From Flavobacterium sp. ZT3R18 (GTDB taxonomy: Bacteria; Bacteroidota; Bacteroidia; Flavobacteriales; Flavobacteriaceae): a DNA stretch of 64,000 nucleotides. Location of the stretch: assembly GCF_007097385.1 (NCBI RefSeq), contig NZ_VJZS01000004.1, forward strand, positions 229,814 to 293,813. Direction: 5' to 3'. The stretch's first letter is position 1; each line of letters begins with the position of its first letter. The notes beneath the pieces are model-generated. The model searched no databases. It saw nothing but the letters and a program-made list of their open reading frames with translations, and was not told the DNA's origin. Shown piece after piece: positions 42,504-50,687 of the stretch. Both the position numbers and the translations under genes were made by a program.

Positions 42504-43244
42504 TTATGGTGTCTCGACATTTCGCGCCAATTTTAAAAACACGTCGTTCATGGAGGCCACCTTATACTGTTGCTTTAAGTTTTTTGGGGTATCCAGGGCC
42601 TCAATATTGCCTTCGACCATAATAGAAACCCGGTCGCAATATTCGGCTTCGTCCATATAATGCGTGGTCACAAAAATGGTGGTTCCCTTGTGGGCCTCGG
42701 CATAAATCATTTCCCAGAATTGTCTCCTTGTGATGGGGTCAACGCCACCGGTTGGTTCGTCCAGAAACACAATTTTCGGATTGTGCAATAAAGCCACCGA
42801 AAACGACAGTTTTTGTTTCCAGCCCAAAGGCAATGCCCCCACCAATTTATCCGCCACTTCCTGAAGCCCCAATTCATTTATTAATTCCGCTGTTTTTTGT
42901 TTAATCTGGATTTTGGATAAGCCATAAATCCCGCCAAAAAAAGTGATGTTTTCTTTGATGGTTAAATCGTCATACATCGAGAACTTTTGGCTCATATATC
43001 CAATGCTCTTCTTTACCATTTCGGCATTGCTTATTACATCAAAACCAGCCACCAGAGCTTCTCCCGATGTAGGTTTCGAAATTCCGATAAGCATTTTCAT
43101 GGCCGTTGTTTTTCCGGCGCCATTGGCTCCAAGAAACCCGAAAATCTCCCCTTTGTATACCTCAAAAGAAATGCTGTTGACCGCGGTGAAACTACCAAAC
43201 TGTTTGTTGAGATTTTTTACCTCTATGATTTTTTCCGTGTTCAA
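42504..43244 (-). CDS. ABC exporter ATP-binding protein (second)
   Basis: A 246-residue ATPase: Walker A GANGAGKTT (about 37-45), a degenerate signature LPLGWKQKLSF in place of LSGGQ, Walker B IVFLDEPTGGVDPITRRQ and H-loop TTHYMDEAEYCDR. The LPLGW form is characteristic of one ATPase of YhiH/YbhF-type pairs. It starts three bases after the first ATPase stop, so the two probably act as a heterodimer (in some relatives the two are fused in one chain). Confidence 0.93.
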   Translation of the reverse strand: MNTEKIIEVKNLNKQFGSFTAVNSISFEVYKGEIFGFLGANGAGKTTAMKMLIGISKPTSGEALVAGFDVISNAEMVKKSIGYMSQKFSMYDDLTIKENITFFGGIYGLSKIQIKQKTAELINELGLQEVADKLVGALPLGWKQKLSFSVALLHNPKIVFLDEPTGGVDPITRRQFWEMIYAEAHKGTTIFVTTHYMDEAEYCDRVSIMVEGNIEALDTPKNLKQQYKVASMNDVFLKLARNVETP

Positions 43245-43247
43245 GGT

Positions 43248-44159
43248 TTAATTATTTAGTGTTGTTAAATCCATGAAAACATCTTCGATTGTTACATTCG
43301 AAAGATGAATCTCTATTTCAGCGTGATTTTTCCCTTGAAGATAGTTTTGCAAATCGTTTGCGTCAAAATCGGGATTGGTATCAATATAATGGATGTATTC
43401 CCCAAAGGCAAAAACACTGTATTGACTCGGGTAACTTTTTAAATCCTGTAGCAATTGAAAAGTGTTTTTTGCTTGGACATCGTATATGGTTTTATCGTAT
43501 TTTTTGATGATGTTTTCGGGTGTGTCAATCTTTAGGATCTTCCCTTTTTGAATTAAAGCAATTCGATCGCACAAAGCCGCTTCGTCCATGTAAGGGGTAG
43601 AAACCAAGATAGTGATCCCTTTTTGCTGCAATCGCTTGAGCATTTCCCAAAATTCTTTTCTGGAAACCGGATCAACCCCCGTAGTGGGTTCGTCAAGAAA
43701 CAAGACTTTTGGTTTGTGGATTAAGGCACAGCACAGGGCCAATTTTTGCTTCATTCCGCCCGAAAGTGCCCCAGCTCTTCTTTCTTTGAAAGGTTCAATT
43801 TGAATGTATATATCTTTGATTAAATCATAATTCTCCTCAATCGTCGTCCCGAAAATGGTGGCGAAAAAAATCAGGTTTTCCTCCACCGTTAAATCTTGGT
43901 ACAACGAAAACTTTCCGGGCATATAACCCACTGAATTCCGAATGGATTTGTAATCTTTGACTACATCAAAACCCGCCACGCTCGCCTTACCCTCATTGGC
44001 AATCAAAAGCGTGGCCAGTATTCTGAAAAGGGTTGTTTTTCCCGCTCCGTCCGGACCGATCAGCCCGAATAACTCGCCTTCATTGACCTCAAAGGAAACA
44101 GTATCTACGGCTTGTAGCTTTTGGAAAGATTTGGAAATATTTTGGACAATTATACTCAT
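43248..44159 (-). CDS. ABC exporter ATP-binding protein (first)
   Basis: The start chosen is Met at 44159 (MSIIVQNISKSFQKLQAVDT), the usual family start; the longer form adds eight residues. About 303 residues: Walker A GPDGAGKTT, signature LSGGMKQKL, Walker B VLFLDEPTTGVDPVSRKEFW and a C-terminal extension of about 85 residues (IHYIDTNPDFDANDLQNYLQ) typical of drug/antibiotic-type exporters. It precedes the second ATPase gene by three bases. Confidence 0.93.
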   Translation of the reverse strand: MSIIVQNISKSFQKLQAVDTVSFEVNEGELFGLIGPDGAGKTTLFRILATLLIANEGKASVAGFDVVKDYKSIRNSVGYMPGKFSLYQDLTVEENLIFFATIFGTTIEENYDLIKDIYIQIEPFKERRAGALSGGMKQKLALCCALIHKPKVLFLDEPTTGVDPVSRKEFWEMLKRLQQKGITILVSTPYMDEAALCDRIALIQKGKILKIDTPENIIKKYDKTIYDVQAKNTFQLLQDLKSYPSQYSVFAFGEYIHYIDTNPDFDANDLQNYLQGKNHAEIEIHLSNVTIEDVFMDLTTLNN

Positions 44160-44205
44160 ATTCAATGGTAATTTCAATGGCAAAATTCAATTTCAATTCA
44201 TTATT

Positions 44206-44228
44206 CCCCCTTTGGGGGTTAGGGGGCT
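44206..44228. repeat. GC-rich repeat at the adaptor 3' end
   Basis: CCCCCTTTGGGGGTTAGGGG copy. On the minus strand it supplies the final Ala-Pro and the TAG stop of the adaptor gene at 44219. Confidence 0.8.
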
Positions 44229-45097
44229 ATCCACATTTCAGCCGGCATTCCTATTTTCAAACTGCCATCATTTTTCACTTTCACTTTCACGGCATAAACA
44301 AGATTCACCCGTTCTTCCTTGGTTTGAATGATTTTTGGCGTAAACTCAGCCGAAGATGAAATCCAAGAAACCGTTCCTTCATAGTATTTCATATCTTTTT
44401 CCGCATCAATTTTCACGGAAACCTTTTGCCCCGTTTTTATTTTGGAAAGCTGTGTTTCGCTCACATAAACCCTTAAGGTCATTTCGGAAATATCGGCAAT
44501 TTTATAGAGCGGTTTTCCAAAAGCGGTAATCTCGTTTGCTTCGGAGTATTTGGCTAGAACCGTTCCTTTTATTGGGTTGATGATTTTACTTTTTTGGATT
44601 TGGTCGTCCATCTTTTCTATCTGAACTTCAATCGGTTTTACTTCGTTTACAATCGGCGCATTTTGGGTTTTCACGCTTTTTATTTGCTCTTGCAACACAT
44701 TTACTTTGCCTTCAATTTCGTCAACTTGGCGTTTGGTGGCTGCATTTTCCGCAAACATATTCTGAATTCTTTTTTGCTCTATCAAAGTGGTTTTCAGCTG
44801 TTCCTGCAACACATTGATTTGCGATAAAACATTCTTTGATTTCGAAAAAACAGTCCCTTTTGAAGCCACCAACTGTTGTTTATTGAAATACAATTGAGTG
44901 GTATCAATCAAACCCACTTGCGTTTTTGGGGCCAAAACATCGCCTTCTTCGAGTCTCAAAAACTCAATTTTCCCATTGGCTTCAGCCGAAATAGTGACTT
45001 CCGTAGCCTCAAAATTGCCGTAACCATCTGCTTTGTTGTCGTTTGTGTTGCACGAAGACAAGCTTAATAGGAGTGCTAGGATAAATATTTTTTTCAT
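44219..45097 (-). CDS. HlyD/YbhG-type membrane fusion lipoprotein
   Basis: A 292-residue periplasmic adaptor. It begins MKKIFILALLLSLSSCNTND, with lipobox LSSC. The first lipoyl half is EANGKIEFLRLEEGDVL; a coiled-coil hairpin of about 120 residues (VLQEQLKTTLIEQKRIQNMF) follows, then the second lipoyl half NPIKGTVLAKYSEANEITA and a beta-barrel. It couples the double ATPase/permease pump to the TolC protein encoded upstream. The last codons come from a GC-rich repeat. The substrate is unknown; YbhG-type pumps export drugs or metabolites. Confidence 0.92.
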   Translation of the reverse strand: MKKIFILALLLSLSSCNTNDNKADGYGNFEATEVTISAEANGKIEFLRLEEGDVLAPKTQVGLIDTTQLYFNKQQLVASKGTVFSKSKNVLSQINVLQEQLKTTLIEQKRIQNMFAENAATKRQVDEIEGKVNVLQEQIKSVKTQNAPIVNEVKPIEVQIEKMDDQIQKSKIINPIKGTVLAKYSEANEITAFGKPLYKIADISEMTLRVYVSETQLSKIKTGQKVSVKIDAEKDMKYYEGTVSWISSSAEFTPKIIQTKEERVNLVYAVKVKVKNDGSLKIGMPAEMWIAP

Positions 45098-45134
45098 TTT
45101 GTTTAAAAGTTTAATCGTTTAAAAGTTTAATCGT

Positions 45135-45160
45135 GTTCCCCCTTCGGGGGTTAGGGGGCT
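45135..45160. repeat. GC-rich repeat at the TolC 3' end
   Basis: TTCCCCCTTCGGGGGTTAGG copy. On the minus strand it is read as Ala-Pro-stop (GCC CCC TAA), ending the TolC protein KGAP. It may also fold as a processing or termination hairpin. Confidence 0.85.
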
Positions 45161-46401
45161 CCTTTTACAACTTGATAGTTTGCTTTGGCCAGTTCCAATT
45201 GTATTTCGTGAATTTTTTGGCTGTTTTTGGCTTCGTACAAATTGGTGAATTCAGTCAAATATTCGGAGGTGGTAATCACGCCATTTTTTAATTGTGAGTT
45301 GGCTGATTTTTCTACATATTCTCTTAGTGTGATTATATCCATATCGGTGGCGATGTTGGCTTCCGATTTTTGTATTTCAGCATTGATTTCTTGCAGTTGA
45401 ATGTTGTTGTTGAGTAAGAAAGTTTCTTTTTCGGTAGCGACGATATCGGCAGAAACCGAAAGCGCTTCCTTCTCGGATTTTGATTTGTTCCAATCAAAGA
45501 CATTCCAATTGGCTTTCAATCCAACCATAAAAATAGGTTCAAACGAATTTTCAACCATATTCAATCCCGGATTTCCATAACCTGCAATTCCAAAGGCGTT
45601 TATTTTGGGTAAATTGGTTTTAGTAAGTATGTCTTTTGAGGCTTCGATTTGCTGTTCCTGTAATTCAAAATAATGTATTTCAGGACGGTTTGTAGCCGTA
45701 TTTGTTGGCGTTGTAATAATAGGTTTGTCTAATACAGTTGTTTCCGGAATAGTGGTGTAGGTTATGGAAGAAAGATTCTCGAATAGTTTTTTCTTGTCGT
45801 ATTGAATCTCCGAAAGCTGTTGCTTGATTTTAAGATTTTCGGCTTCCAATACTTTTTCGGAGGCGGGTAGAATGGCACCAAATTCAATACCCGATTTGAC
45901 TTCTTTTATTTTAGAGTCTAATTGTTTTTGTTTGGTCATCAAAAGGTCTTTTCGCTCCTGCAAAAGTAAAATAGAAAAAAACAACTGATTGATTTTGGAT
46001 TTGAGTTGGTATAGATTAACCTCGACTTGTTGTTGTTGGGTTTTGGTTTGCGCTTCTTTGAGTTTGGTATTGGCATCTATCAAACCGCCATTATAAAGCA
46101 ATTGATTAACATCCAGTGTAGCTTTGTATTGGTCTTTATTAAGCGGAGTTACAAATGGATTTGGAATTTCGGTTACTTGATTTTGATAGGTTCCTTGTGC
46201 ATTTAAATCTATTTTAGGAAGTTTACTTTTGTTTAATGCATTTATTTCAAAATTAGACTTTTGTTGTAATAATTCAATCTGTTTAGCGGTTGGATAGTTT
46301 TTTTTGACCAATGTATAACAATCCTCCAAGGTCAAATTTTGTTGTGCATTTGAGCTTATTGATATAAGGAAAAGTAATAATATGACTAACTTATTTTTCA
46401 T
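45151..46401 (-). CDS. TolC-family outer membrane protein of the ABC exporter
   Basis: A 416-residue outer membrane channel. Signal peptide [20 protein letters not shown], then [20 protein letters not shown] and a second repeat beginning [20 protein letters not shown]. It is the second gene of the operon after TetR and precedes the adaptor by 53 bases. The stop codon and last two residues come from a GC-rich repeat. It is only distantly related to the TolC gene at 865-2193. Confidence 0.92.
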   Translation of the reverse strand: MKNKLVILLLFLISISSNAQQNLTLEDCYTLVKKNYPTAKQIELLQQKSNFEINALNKSKLPKIDLNAQGTYQNQVTEIPNPFVTPLNKDQYKATLDVNQLLYNGGLIDANTKLKEAQTKTQQQQVEVNLYQLKSKINQLFFSILLLQERKDLLMTKQKQLDSKIKEVKSGIEFGAILPASEKVLEAENLKIKQQLSEIQYDKKKLFENLSSITYTTIPETTVLDKPIITTPTNTATNRPEIHYFELQEQQIEASKDILTKTNLPKINAFGIAGYGNPGLNMVENSFEPIFMVGLKANWNVFDWNKSKSEKEALSVSADIVATEKETFLLNNNIQLQEINAEIQKSEANIATDMDIITLREYVEKSANSQLKNGVITTSEYLTEFTNLYEAKNSQKIHEIQLELAKANYQVVKGAP

Positions 46402-46488
46402 ATGTAGTTGATATTTGTTTTTTAAAGGAATATGGTATCGCCATTCTTTATTCCAGTTTGTGTTTTGGAATCATGGCGATTTCATATT

Positions 46489-47100
46489 TTAAATTTTTAT
46501 GGAGTTAATAATAAATTCTGCCACATCTGTTTTGCGATTTTCCAATATTTTATTGTAGCCCTCTTTGTCCACATTAACAAGAGCCATTAAAAGAGGTTCG
46601 CCAATAAATGGAAAGATATTTAATGACATTATATTGATAAATAATTGTTCTGCTTCGATTGGTTTAATAACGCCTTGTTTGATAGCCTTGCTAACTTGTA
46701 GTTTGAATTTGTCAATAGAAGGAAAATTTTTTTCTGAACGAAGCGTTTGTACAAACTCTGGATTTTTATTTAATTCCTGAATGACAAAATTTGGTAAATA
46801 GGGATGCTTAATTACAAATGAGATGTAATTTTCAGTAAATCTTCTTATTTTTTCAAATAAATCGCTGTCATCATTTAATATCTTATTTAATTGAGGTGCT
46901 AATAGTGTAAAAGCACTTTTAAAAACTGCCTCAAATAAAAGTTGTTTGCTTCTATAATAATAATGCAACAATGCTTTGTTTATTTTGGCTTTATCTGCAA
47001 TTTCCTGCATTCTGGCTCCAGCCATTCCTTTTTGTTGAAAAATCTCCTTTGCCGCATTTAATATTTCGGTTTCAGTATTTTCAGTTTTTATCTTATCCAT
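46489..47100 (-). CDS. TetR-family regulator of the ABC exporter operon
   Basis: A 203-residue repressor. Helix-turn-helix at about residues 9-58: EILNAAKEIFQQKGMAGARM then QEIADKAKINKALLHYYYRS. The C-terminal domain resembles the TetR_C AefR-like type. It leads the seven-gene exporter operon. A palindrome 20 bases upstream (47120-47133) is its likely operator. The inducing ligand is unknown. Confidence 0.9.
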   Translation of the reverse strand: MDKIKTENTETEILNAAKEIFQQKGMAGARMQEIADKAKINKALLHYYYRSKQLLFEAVFKSAFTLLAPQLNKILNDDSDLFEKIRRFTENYISFVIKHPYLPNFVIQELNKNPEFVQTLRSEKNFPSIDKFKLQVSKAIKQGVIKPIEAEQLFINIMSLNIFPFIGEPLLMALVNVDKEGYNKILENRKTDVAEFIINSIKI

Positions 47101-47119
47101 ATTGTTTAATTGTACAGTT

Positions 47120-47133
47120 TAACCATTTGGTTA
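47120..47133. promoter_or_regulatory. Probable TetR operator of the ABC exporter operon
   Basis: Perfect inverted repeat TAACCA-TT-TGGTTA located 20-33 bases upstream of the TetR start. Size and position fit autoregulation. Confidence 0.55.
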
Positions 47134-47233
47134 GCAAAGATAATTAAAAAAAGTATTTCGGGGTGAAATACTTTGAAAAATTATATTTATTGTTGCCAGA
47201 TTAAATTTAAAGACAAATTTTATTTTGTGTTAT

Positions 47234-47303
47234 TTTCTCGCTAAGTCGCAAAGACGCAAAGTCTAGCGTTTTTTTTTTTGCGTCTTTGCGTCTTTGCGAG
47301 AAA
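47234..47303. repeat. GCAAAGACGCAAAG hairpin repeat
   Basis: An imperfect inverted repeat of about 27-base arms, TTTCTCGCTAAGTCGCAAAG and the complement of TTTCTCGCAAAGACGCAAAG, around a T-rich loop. This text is common in Bacteroidota intergenic regions. It may terminate the gene at 47364. Confidence 0.75.
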
Positions 47304-47363
47304 TTTTAAAAATCAAGCGTGCTATTCGTTTATCTTTTAAAAGAAATTCAAATGCAGTATAAC

Positions 47364-47564
47364 TTAATTTCTGTTTTTTTCTTCTTTTACAAACATATTA
47401 AACAATAATCCGCCAAGTAAACTGCCATAAAGTGTGGAGTTTACCGGTTTTGAAGTTATGGCACAGCTTCCCGTAGCACAGCCCACAAAGTGATAATATA
47501 AATAGCCAGAAATGGCACCAATGACAATTCCGATGCTAGTGATAATAATAGCTTTTCTTGTCAT
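47364..47564 (-). CDS. Small membrane protein, DUF6132-like
   Basis: A 66-residue protein with two helices around a conserved cysteine centre: an IGIVIGAISGYLYYHFVGCA helix, then GSCAITSKPVN, then YGSLLGGLLFNMF. This matches what I remember of DUF6132, a family often found near thioredoxin and sulfur genes. The two cysteines (GCATGSC) could bind sulfur or a metal. It overlaps the thioredoxin gene by four bases. Confidence 0.75.
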   Translation of the reverse strand: MTRKAIIITSIGIVIGAISGYLYYHFVGCATGSCAITSKPVNSTLYGSLLGGLLFNMFVKEEKNRN

Positions 47565-47863
47565 GAGTTACTCTTTTCTACGATTATTTTAATTAAATCG
47601 GAGGTGCTTAAAACGCCCGATTGTCTCCATAATTGCTTTCCGTTTTGGAAAAGTATCATAGTGGGAACACCGCGAACTTGGTATTGCGAAGCGATTTGTT
47701 GGTTCTTGTCCACATCAATTTTGATGATGGAAATACGTTCTCCCAAATTGTCTTTTACTTGTTTCAAAATAGGAGCCAATGTTTGGCAAGGCCCACACCA
47801 AGTAGCAAAAAAATCAACCAATACAGGTTTCTCGGATTGAATAATAGTGTTGAATGTACTCAT
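47561..47863 (-). CDS. Thioredoxin
   Basis: A 100-residue thioredoxin with the active site ATWCGPCQTLAPIL (C23 and C26) and the cis-Pro loop VRGVPTMILFQNG. No signal peptide, so cytosolic. Both ends overlap neighbours by four bases, forming a tight three-gene unit with two small Cys-containing membrane proteins. In a sulfur-handling context it may reduce persulfides released by the rhodanese/MBL proteins (inference). Confidence 0.95.
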   Translation of the reverse strand: MSTFNTIIQSEKPVLVDFFATWCGPCQTLAPILKQVKDNLGERISIIKIDVDKNQQIASQYQVRGVPTMILFQNGKQLWRQSGVLSTSDLIKIIVEKSNS

Positions 47864-48063
47864 TTTTTGGTGTATTTATTTCTGGGAACGGCGCAACCAT
47901 TTGGCCCGCAACCCGTATTAAAAATGGCTTGAATAAAGAAAAATAGTCCAAAGGCGATGAAGAACCATTCCTGTGTATAATAGGCCTGCGCGAATAAAAA
48001 TACTGCAAAAGCAAAACGAAAAATACGCATGATGTGCCAGTTGTTGAATAGTAGGTTTTTCAT
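47860..48063 (-). CDS. Small membrane protein with GCGPNGC motif
   Basis: A 67-residue protein with two hydrophobic helices (IMRIFRFAFAVFLFAQAYYT and EWFFIAFGLFFFIQAIF) and a C-terminal cysteine pair, GCGPNGC. It resembles YgaP-type membrane domains without the rhodanese part. It leads the thioredoxin unit. The cysteine pair makes a sulfur-relay or metal-binding role thinkable. Confidence 0.7.
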   Translation of the reverse strand: MKNLLFNNWHIMRIFRFAFAVFLFAQAYYTQEWFFIAFGLFFFIQAIFNTGCGPNGCAVPRNKYTKK

Positions 48064-48097
48064 TTTTTTTTGAGGGTTTAAAAAGTTTAAAATAGAT

Positions 48098-48279
48098 GTT
48101 ACTATTCAGCCTACACCAAATTAACGTAGGATTTAAAAAAAAAACAGACACGAATTACACAAATTTGCACAAATTGCATTGTGAAATTGTTTTTTTTGTA
48201 AAATTAGATTCAATTTTGATCCTGTATTCGTGTTAATTCGTGAAATTCGTGTGAAATTTTTGTTAGGCTGAATAGTAAC
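48098..48279. mobile_element. MITE with 16-base inverted ends and 8-base target duplication
   Basis: A 182-base element with perfect ends GTTACTATTCAGCCTA (48098-48113) and TAGGCTGAATAGTAAC (48264-48279). It is flanked on both sides by AAATAGAT, an 8-base target-site duplication. Inside, ACACGAATT and AATTCGTGT form a second nested inverted pair. It has no coding capacity, so it must be mobilised in trans by a transposase. A lone end-like sequence (TAACTATTCAGCC) occurs at about 53997-54009. Confidence 0.85.
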
Positions 48280-48293
48280 AAATAGATAAATGT

Positions 48294-49145
48294 CTATTTT
48301 GTTTCCACTATTTGAAATGGTTTGGTCTGAGTAACTGTCATAGTTTTCATGCGGGCAAATCGTTCATCTAAATTGTTTTCAAGTGTCCAATCGTGATGAG
48401 TTTCTGCAATCATTGGTTTGTCATCTATTGAAACACCTTGCCATTCAAAATCAACAGATACTTCAATCGTTTGATCTTGATTTTCTTTTACTATAAGGTT
48501 TTTTGGAAAATGACCACTCGATTTTATTCTTGTCGGAATAGAACTAGCCCATTCTTGGAATTTTTCTAATGTTTCTATTTTTGGATTTGTACTCATATTG
48601 AGTTCAAATTTTTCAGCTAATAGTTCTTCAAATTTAGGAGCATTACTTTCTATAGTTTCCATCAAATACAACCAATAGTGCATGAATGATTTCGCTCGAT
48701 TATCAGCATAGGCAGCTGTGAATTCTGGGTTTTCAATGACTCCGGTTGGCTGTATCGTTACGGTTTTAAATACTGGTAAATCACTTTCTCTAAGGTTTAG
48801 CAAGGTAGAGTAATGAATGGTATAACTATATCTACTGTCGTCAGGGCGTATGTTTTGATAAAGAATATCGGCTTCTAATCTCAAAGTGTTTTCGTCTTCA
48901 AGTTGCACCTGAGTGTTTTTTACGTGATGCGCATTTTGCCAACCTTCAAATATTTTGAGTCGGTCTGCTAAACCGTCTTTACCTTTTGTGGTTCCTGCTT
49001 GTGAGGAAATTTCAACATCTTCACTTAAAATGTCTAATTGATTATTTATTCGTGCTGTGTTAAATGGCAATTCATACACTTGGTACCAGCGATAGTATTG
49101 TGTTAGAGCCAAATGATTGTTTTTAATTTCCTGAAATTTATCCAT
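48294..49145 (-). CDS. Double NTF2-like (SnoaL-type) domain protein
   Basis: A 283-residue cytosolic protein made of two similar halves with cone-fold features: residues about 10-140 (YRWYQVYELPFNTARINNQL, HHVKNTQVQLEDENTLRLEA) and about 155-275 (MHYWLYLMETIESNAPKFEE, FEWQGVSIDDKPM). NTF2-like proteins bind or modify small molecules; no catalytic Asp/His pair can be assigned with confidence. It stands between two MITEs and its link to the sulfur genes is only positional. Confidence 0.65.
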   Translation of the reverse strand: MDKFQEIKNNHLALTQYYRWYQVYELPFNTARINNQLDILSEDVEISSQAGTTKGKDGLADRLKIFEGWQNAHHVKNTQVQLEDENTLRLEADILYQNIRPDDSRYSYTIHYSTLLNLRESDLPVFKTVTIQPTGVIENPEFTAAYADNRAKSFMHYWLYLMETIESNAPKFEELLAEKFELNMSTNPKIETLEKFQEWASSIPTRIKSSGHFPKNLIVKENQDQTIEVSVDFEWQGVSIDDKPMIAETHHDWTLENNLDERFARMKTMTVTQTKPFQIVETK

Positions 49146-49218
49146 TTTTTTCTTTTTGTTAGATATGTTAGAATGCTTGCAAGCGAAATTGCAATCTGAA
49201 TTGTCTCGTGCTTTAGCT

Positions 49219-49403
49219 CAATGTCATTAAGTTAAGGATTCGTCAGTTCGAGTTGAGTAATAATTTGCGATAGAAAATTTTTACGAAGTATCGAGAACCC
49301 TTACGTTAAGGCTTCTCGATACAATTTTGAACATTAAAGCTATCGCATTAATATTCAAAATCACTCGAAGTGACGGTTAAAACGGCTTAACTTAATGACA
49401 TTG
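49219..49403. mobile_element. MITE with 18-base inverted ends and 10-base target duplication
   Basis: A 185-base element with perfect ends CAATGTCATTAAGTTAAG (49219-49236) and CTTAACTTAATGACATTG (49386-49403). TGCTTTAGCT occurs directly on both sides (49209-49218 and 49404-49413), a 10-base target duplication. An internal hairpin GTATCGAGAA/TTCTCGATAC is present. It has no gene. The duplication length suggests mobilisation by an IS4-like transposase; that is a guess. Confidence 0.88.
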
Positions 49404-49424
49404 TGCTTTAGCTGGAGGATTTTT

Positions 49425-50264
49425 TTAGTCCTTATAGCTTTTGTTCAATTTATATTTTGCATCGTAAGCGATTTCTTTTTGCAGCGTTTCTAATGCAATT
49501 TCGGTTTTGCTTACCATTAATACTTCGGCAAAATCACTACTCATACTCACGTTTAAAACGCCTTCAATGGCGGTAAATTTTTCGGAAACGCTGTTTTTGC
49601 AGCCGCTGCAGGTGATACCTTCAAATGGATATAGATTAACTAGTACCTCGCTGTTTTTTTGGAATTCTATAAACAATTCGGAACCGGCTCTTGGCGTTGC
49701 GGAATTTTGACAAATCTCCAGTTTTAGAAAATCGAAAGCTTGTTGAAAAAGCAAATTGTATTCTTCTTGGCTTCCGCCAAAAGGTGGGCCACTTTCGAAA
49801 GTTCGATTGAATAATAAGCCAGCAATTTTTCCTTCTTTAACCAAAAGCTGATGCATTTTCCAAACGTATTTTTGACGCATTGTGGGCGGCAAGGCACAAA
49901 ATAAAGTCTGTTCGATTATTACATCGTACTCGCCTTGATGTTCAAAAAAGTCTCCCAATACAATGTTGATGTTGAGATTGTCTTTGAATTTGGTTTTTAG
50001 ATTTTCTACCAATGTTGGTGCAATATCAATGACGGTAACATTGGTAAAACCTTGTTCCAAAAGATACTCCGCTTCATACGTATTCCCGCACCCAGGAATT
50101 AAAATCCGAGTGTTTTTATTTTCTAAAGTATCGATATAACTTTTTAGAGGTGGAGATACTTCGCCTAGATCCCAACCCGTTGTATTGGCTTGATACTGGT
50201 TGTCCCAATAGGTTTGATCCAAAGGTTTCTCGCAGGATATCACGCAGCATTGTAATTCGTCCAT
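49425..50264 (-). CDS. TPMT-family methyltransferase fused to a heavy-metal-binding domain
   Basis: A 279-residue fusion. Residues about 15-205 are a thiopurine-methyltransferase-type SAM enzyme (YWDNQYQANTTGWDLGEVSP, RILIPGCGNTYEAEYLLEQG, FFEHQGEYDVIIEQTLFCAL, LFNRTFESGPPFGGSQEEY). Residues about 210-275 are an HMA domain with the metal motif GITCSGC. The N-terminus has three further cysteines (CCVISC). TPMT relatives methylate thiols, sulfide, selenium or tellurium compounds. The neighbours suggest sulfide or persulfide methylation with metal sensing or supply from the HMA part; that is inference. Confidence 0.85.
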   Translation of the reverse strand: MDELQCCVISCEKPLDQTYWDNQYQANTTGWDLGEVSPPLKSYIDTLENKNTRILIPGCGNTYEAEYLLEQGFTNVTVIDIAPTLVENLKTKFKDNLNINIVLGDFFEHQGEYDVIIEQTLFCALPPTMRQKYVWKMHQLLVKEGKIAGLLFNRTFESGPPFGGSQEEYNLLFQQAFDFLKLEICQNSATPRAGSELFIEFQKNSEVLVNLYPFEGITCSGCKNSVSEKFTAIEGVLNVSMSSDFAEVLMVSKTEIALETLQKEIAYDAKYKLNKSYKD

Positions 50265-50266
50265 AC

Positions 50267-50470
50267 TTATTCTTTTTTATTGGTGCTTATGCCTAAAAGT
50301 TTATACAATGGACAAAAACTAATAAAACTGGTCAGTAAAAATATAATGGCAAAAGCCAATAAAACAATGGCTAGCGTACCGGTTATTATATCCGAATAAT
50401 ATAAAATAGCAATGATAATTCCAATTACGGAACGAATCAATTTGTCTGTAGCACCCATGTTTTTTTTCAT
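50267..50470 (-). CDS. DUF2892 (YgaP-like) small membrane protein
   Basis: A 67-residue protein matching DUF2892: MKKNMGATDKLIRSVIGIII at the start, two helices, and SFISFCPLYKLLGI at the end. In YgaP this domain anchors a rhodanese; here it is free. The gene ends two bases before the methyltransferase start, so they are one unit. Confidence 0.85.
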   Translation of the reverse strand: MKKNMGATDKLIRSVIGIIIAILYYSDIITGTLAIVLLAFAIIFLLTSFISFCPLYKLLGISTNKKE

Positions 50471-50512
50471 GATAAAAAGTATTTATTGGTTGATGAATTT
50501 GCTAGTTTTTAG

Positions 50513-50575
50513 TTTTCAGTCGCAGTTTTCAGTTTTCAGTTTCAGTTTTCAGTTTTTCAGTTTTCAGTCCAAAAA
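50513..50575. repeat. AGTTTTCAG simple repeat, left copy
   Basis: Many copies of AGTTTTCAGTTTTCAGT with one CAGTCGCAG interruption. The inverted counterpart lies at 53255-53298 (ACTGAAAACTGCGACTGAAA). The two enclose the MBL/rhodanese and TauE genes. Confidence 0.75.
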
Positions 50576-50687
50576 AGGTGTTGATTTTAATACTATTTCA
50601 AAAACATATAATGAATTGTTGATACTTTGTTTTTTTTGAAATTGCCATTGCCATTGAAATTGCCATTGTCATTGAAATTGCATCTTT

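Noticed and set aside
49219..49403. A small non-coding RNA gene in the hairpin-rich gap
   Set aside because: Perfect inverted ends plus a 10-base target duplication explain the structure better as a MITE.
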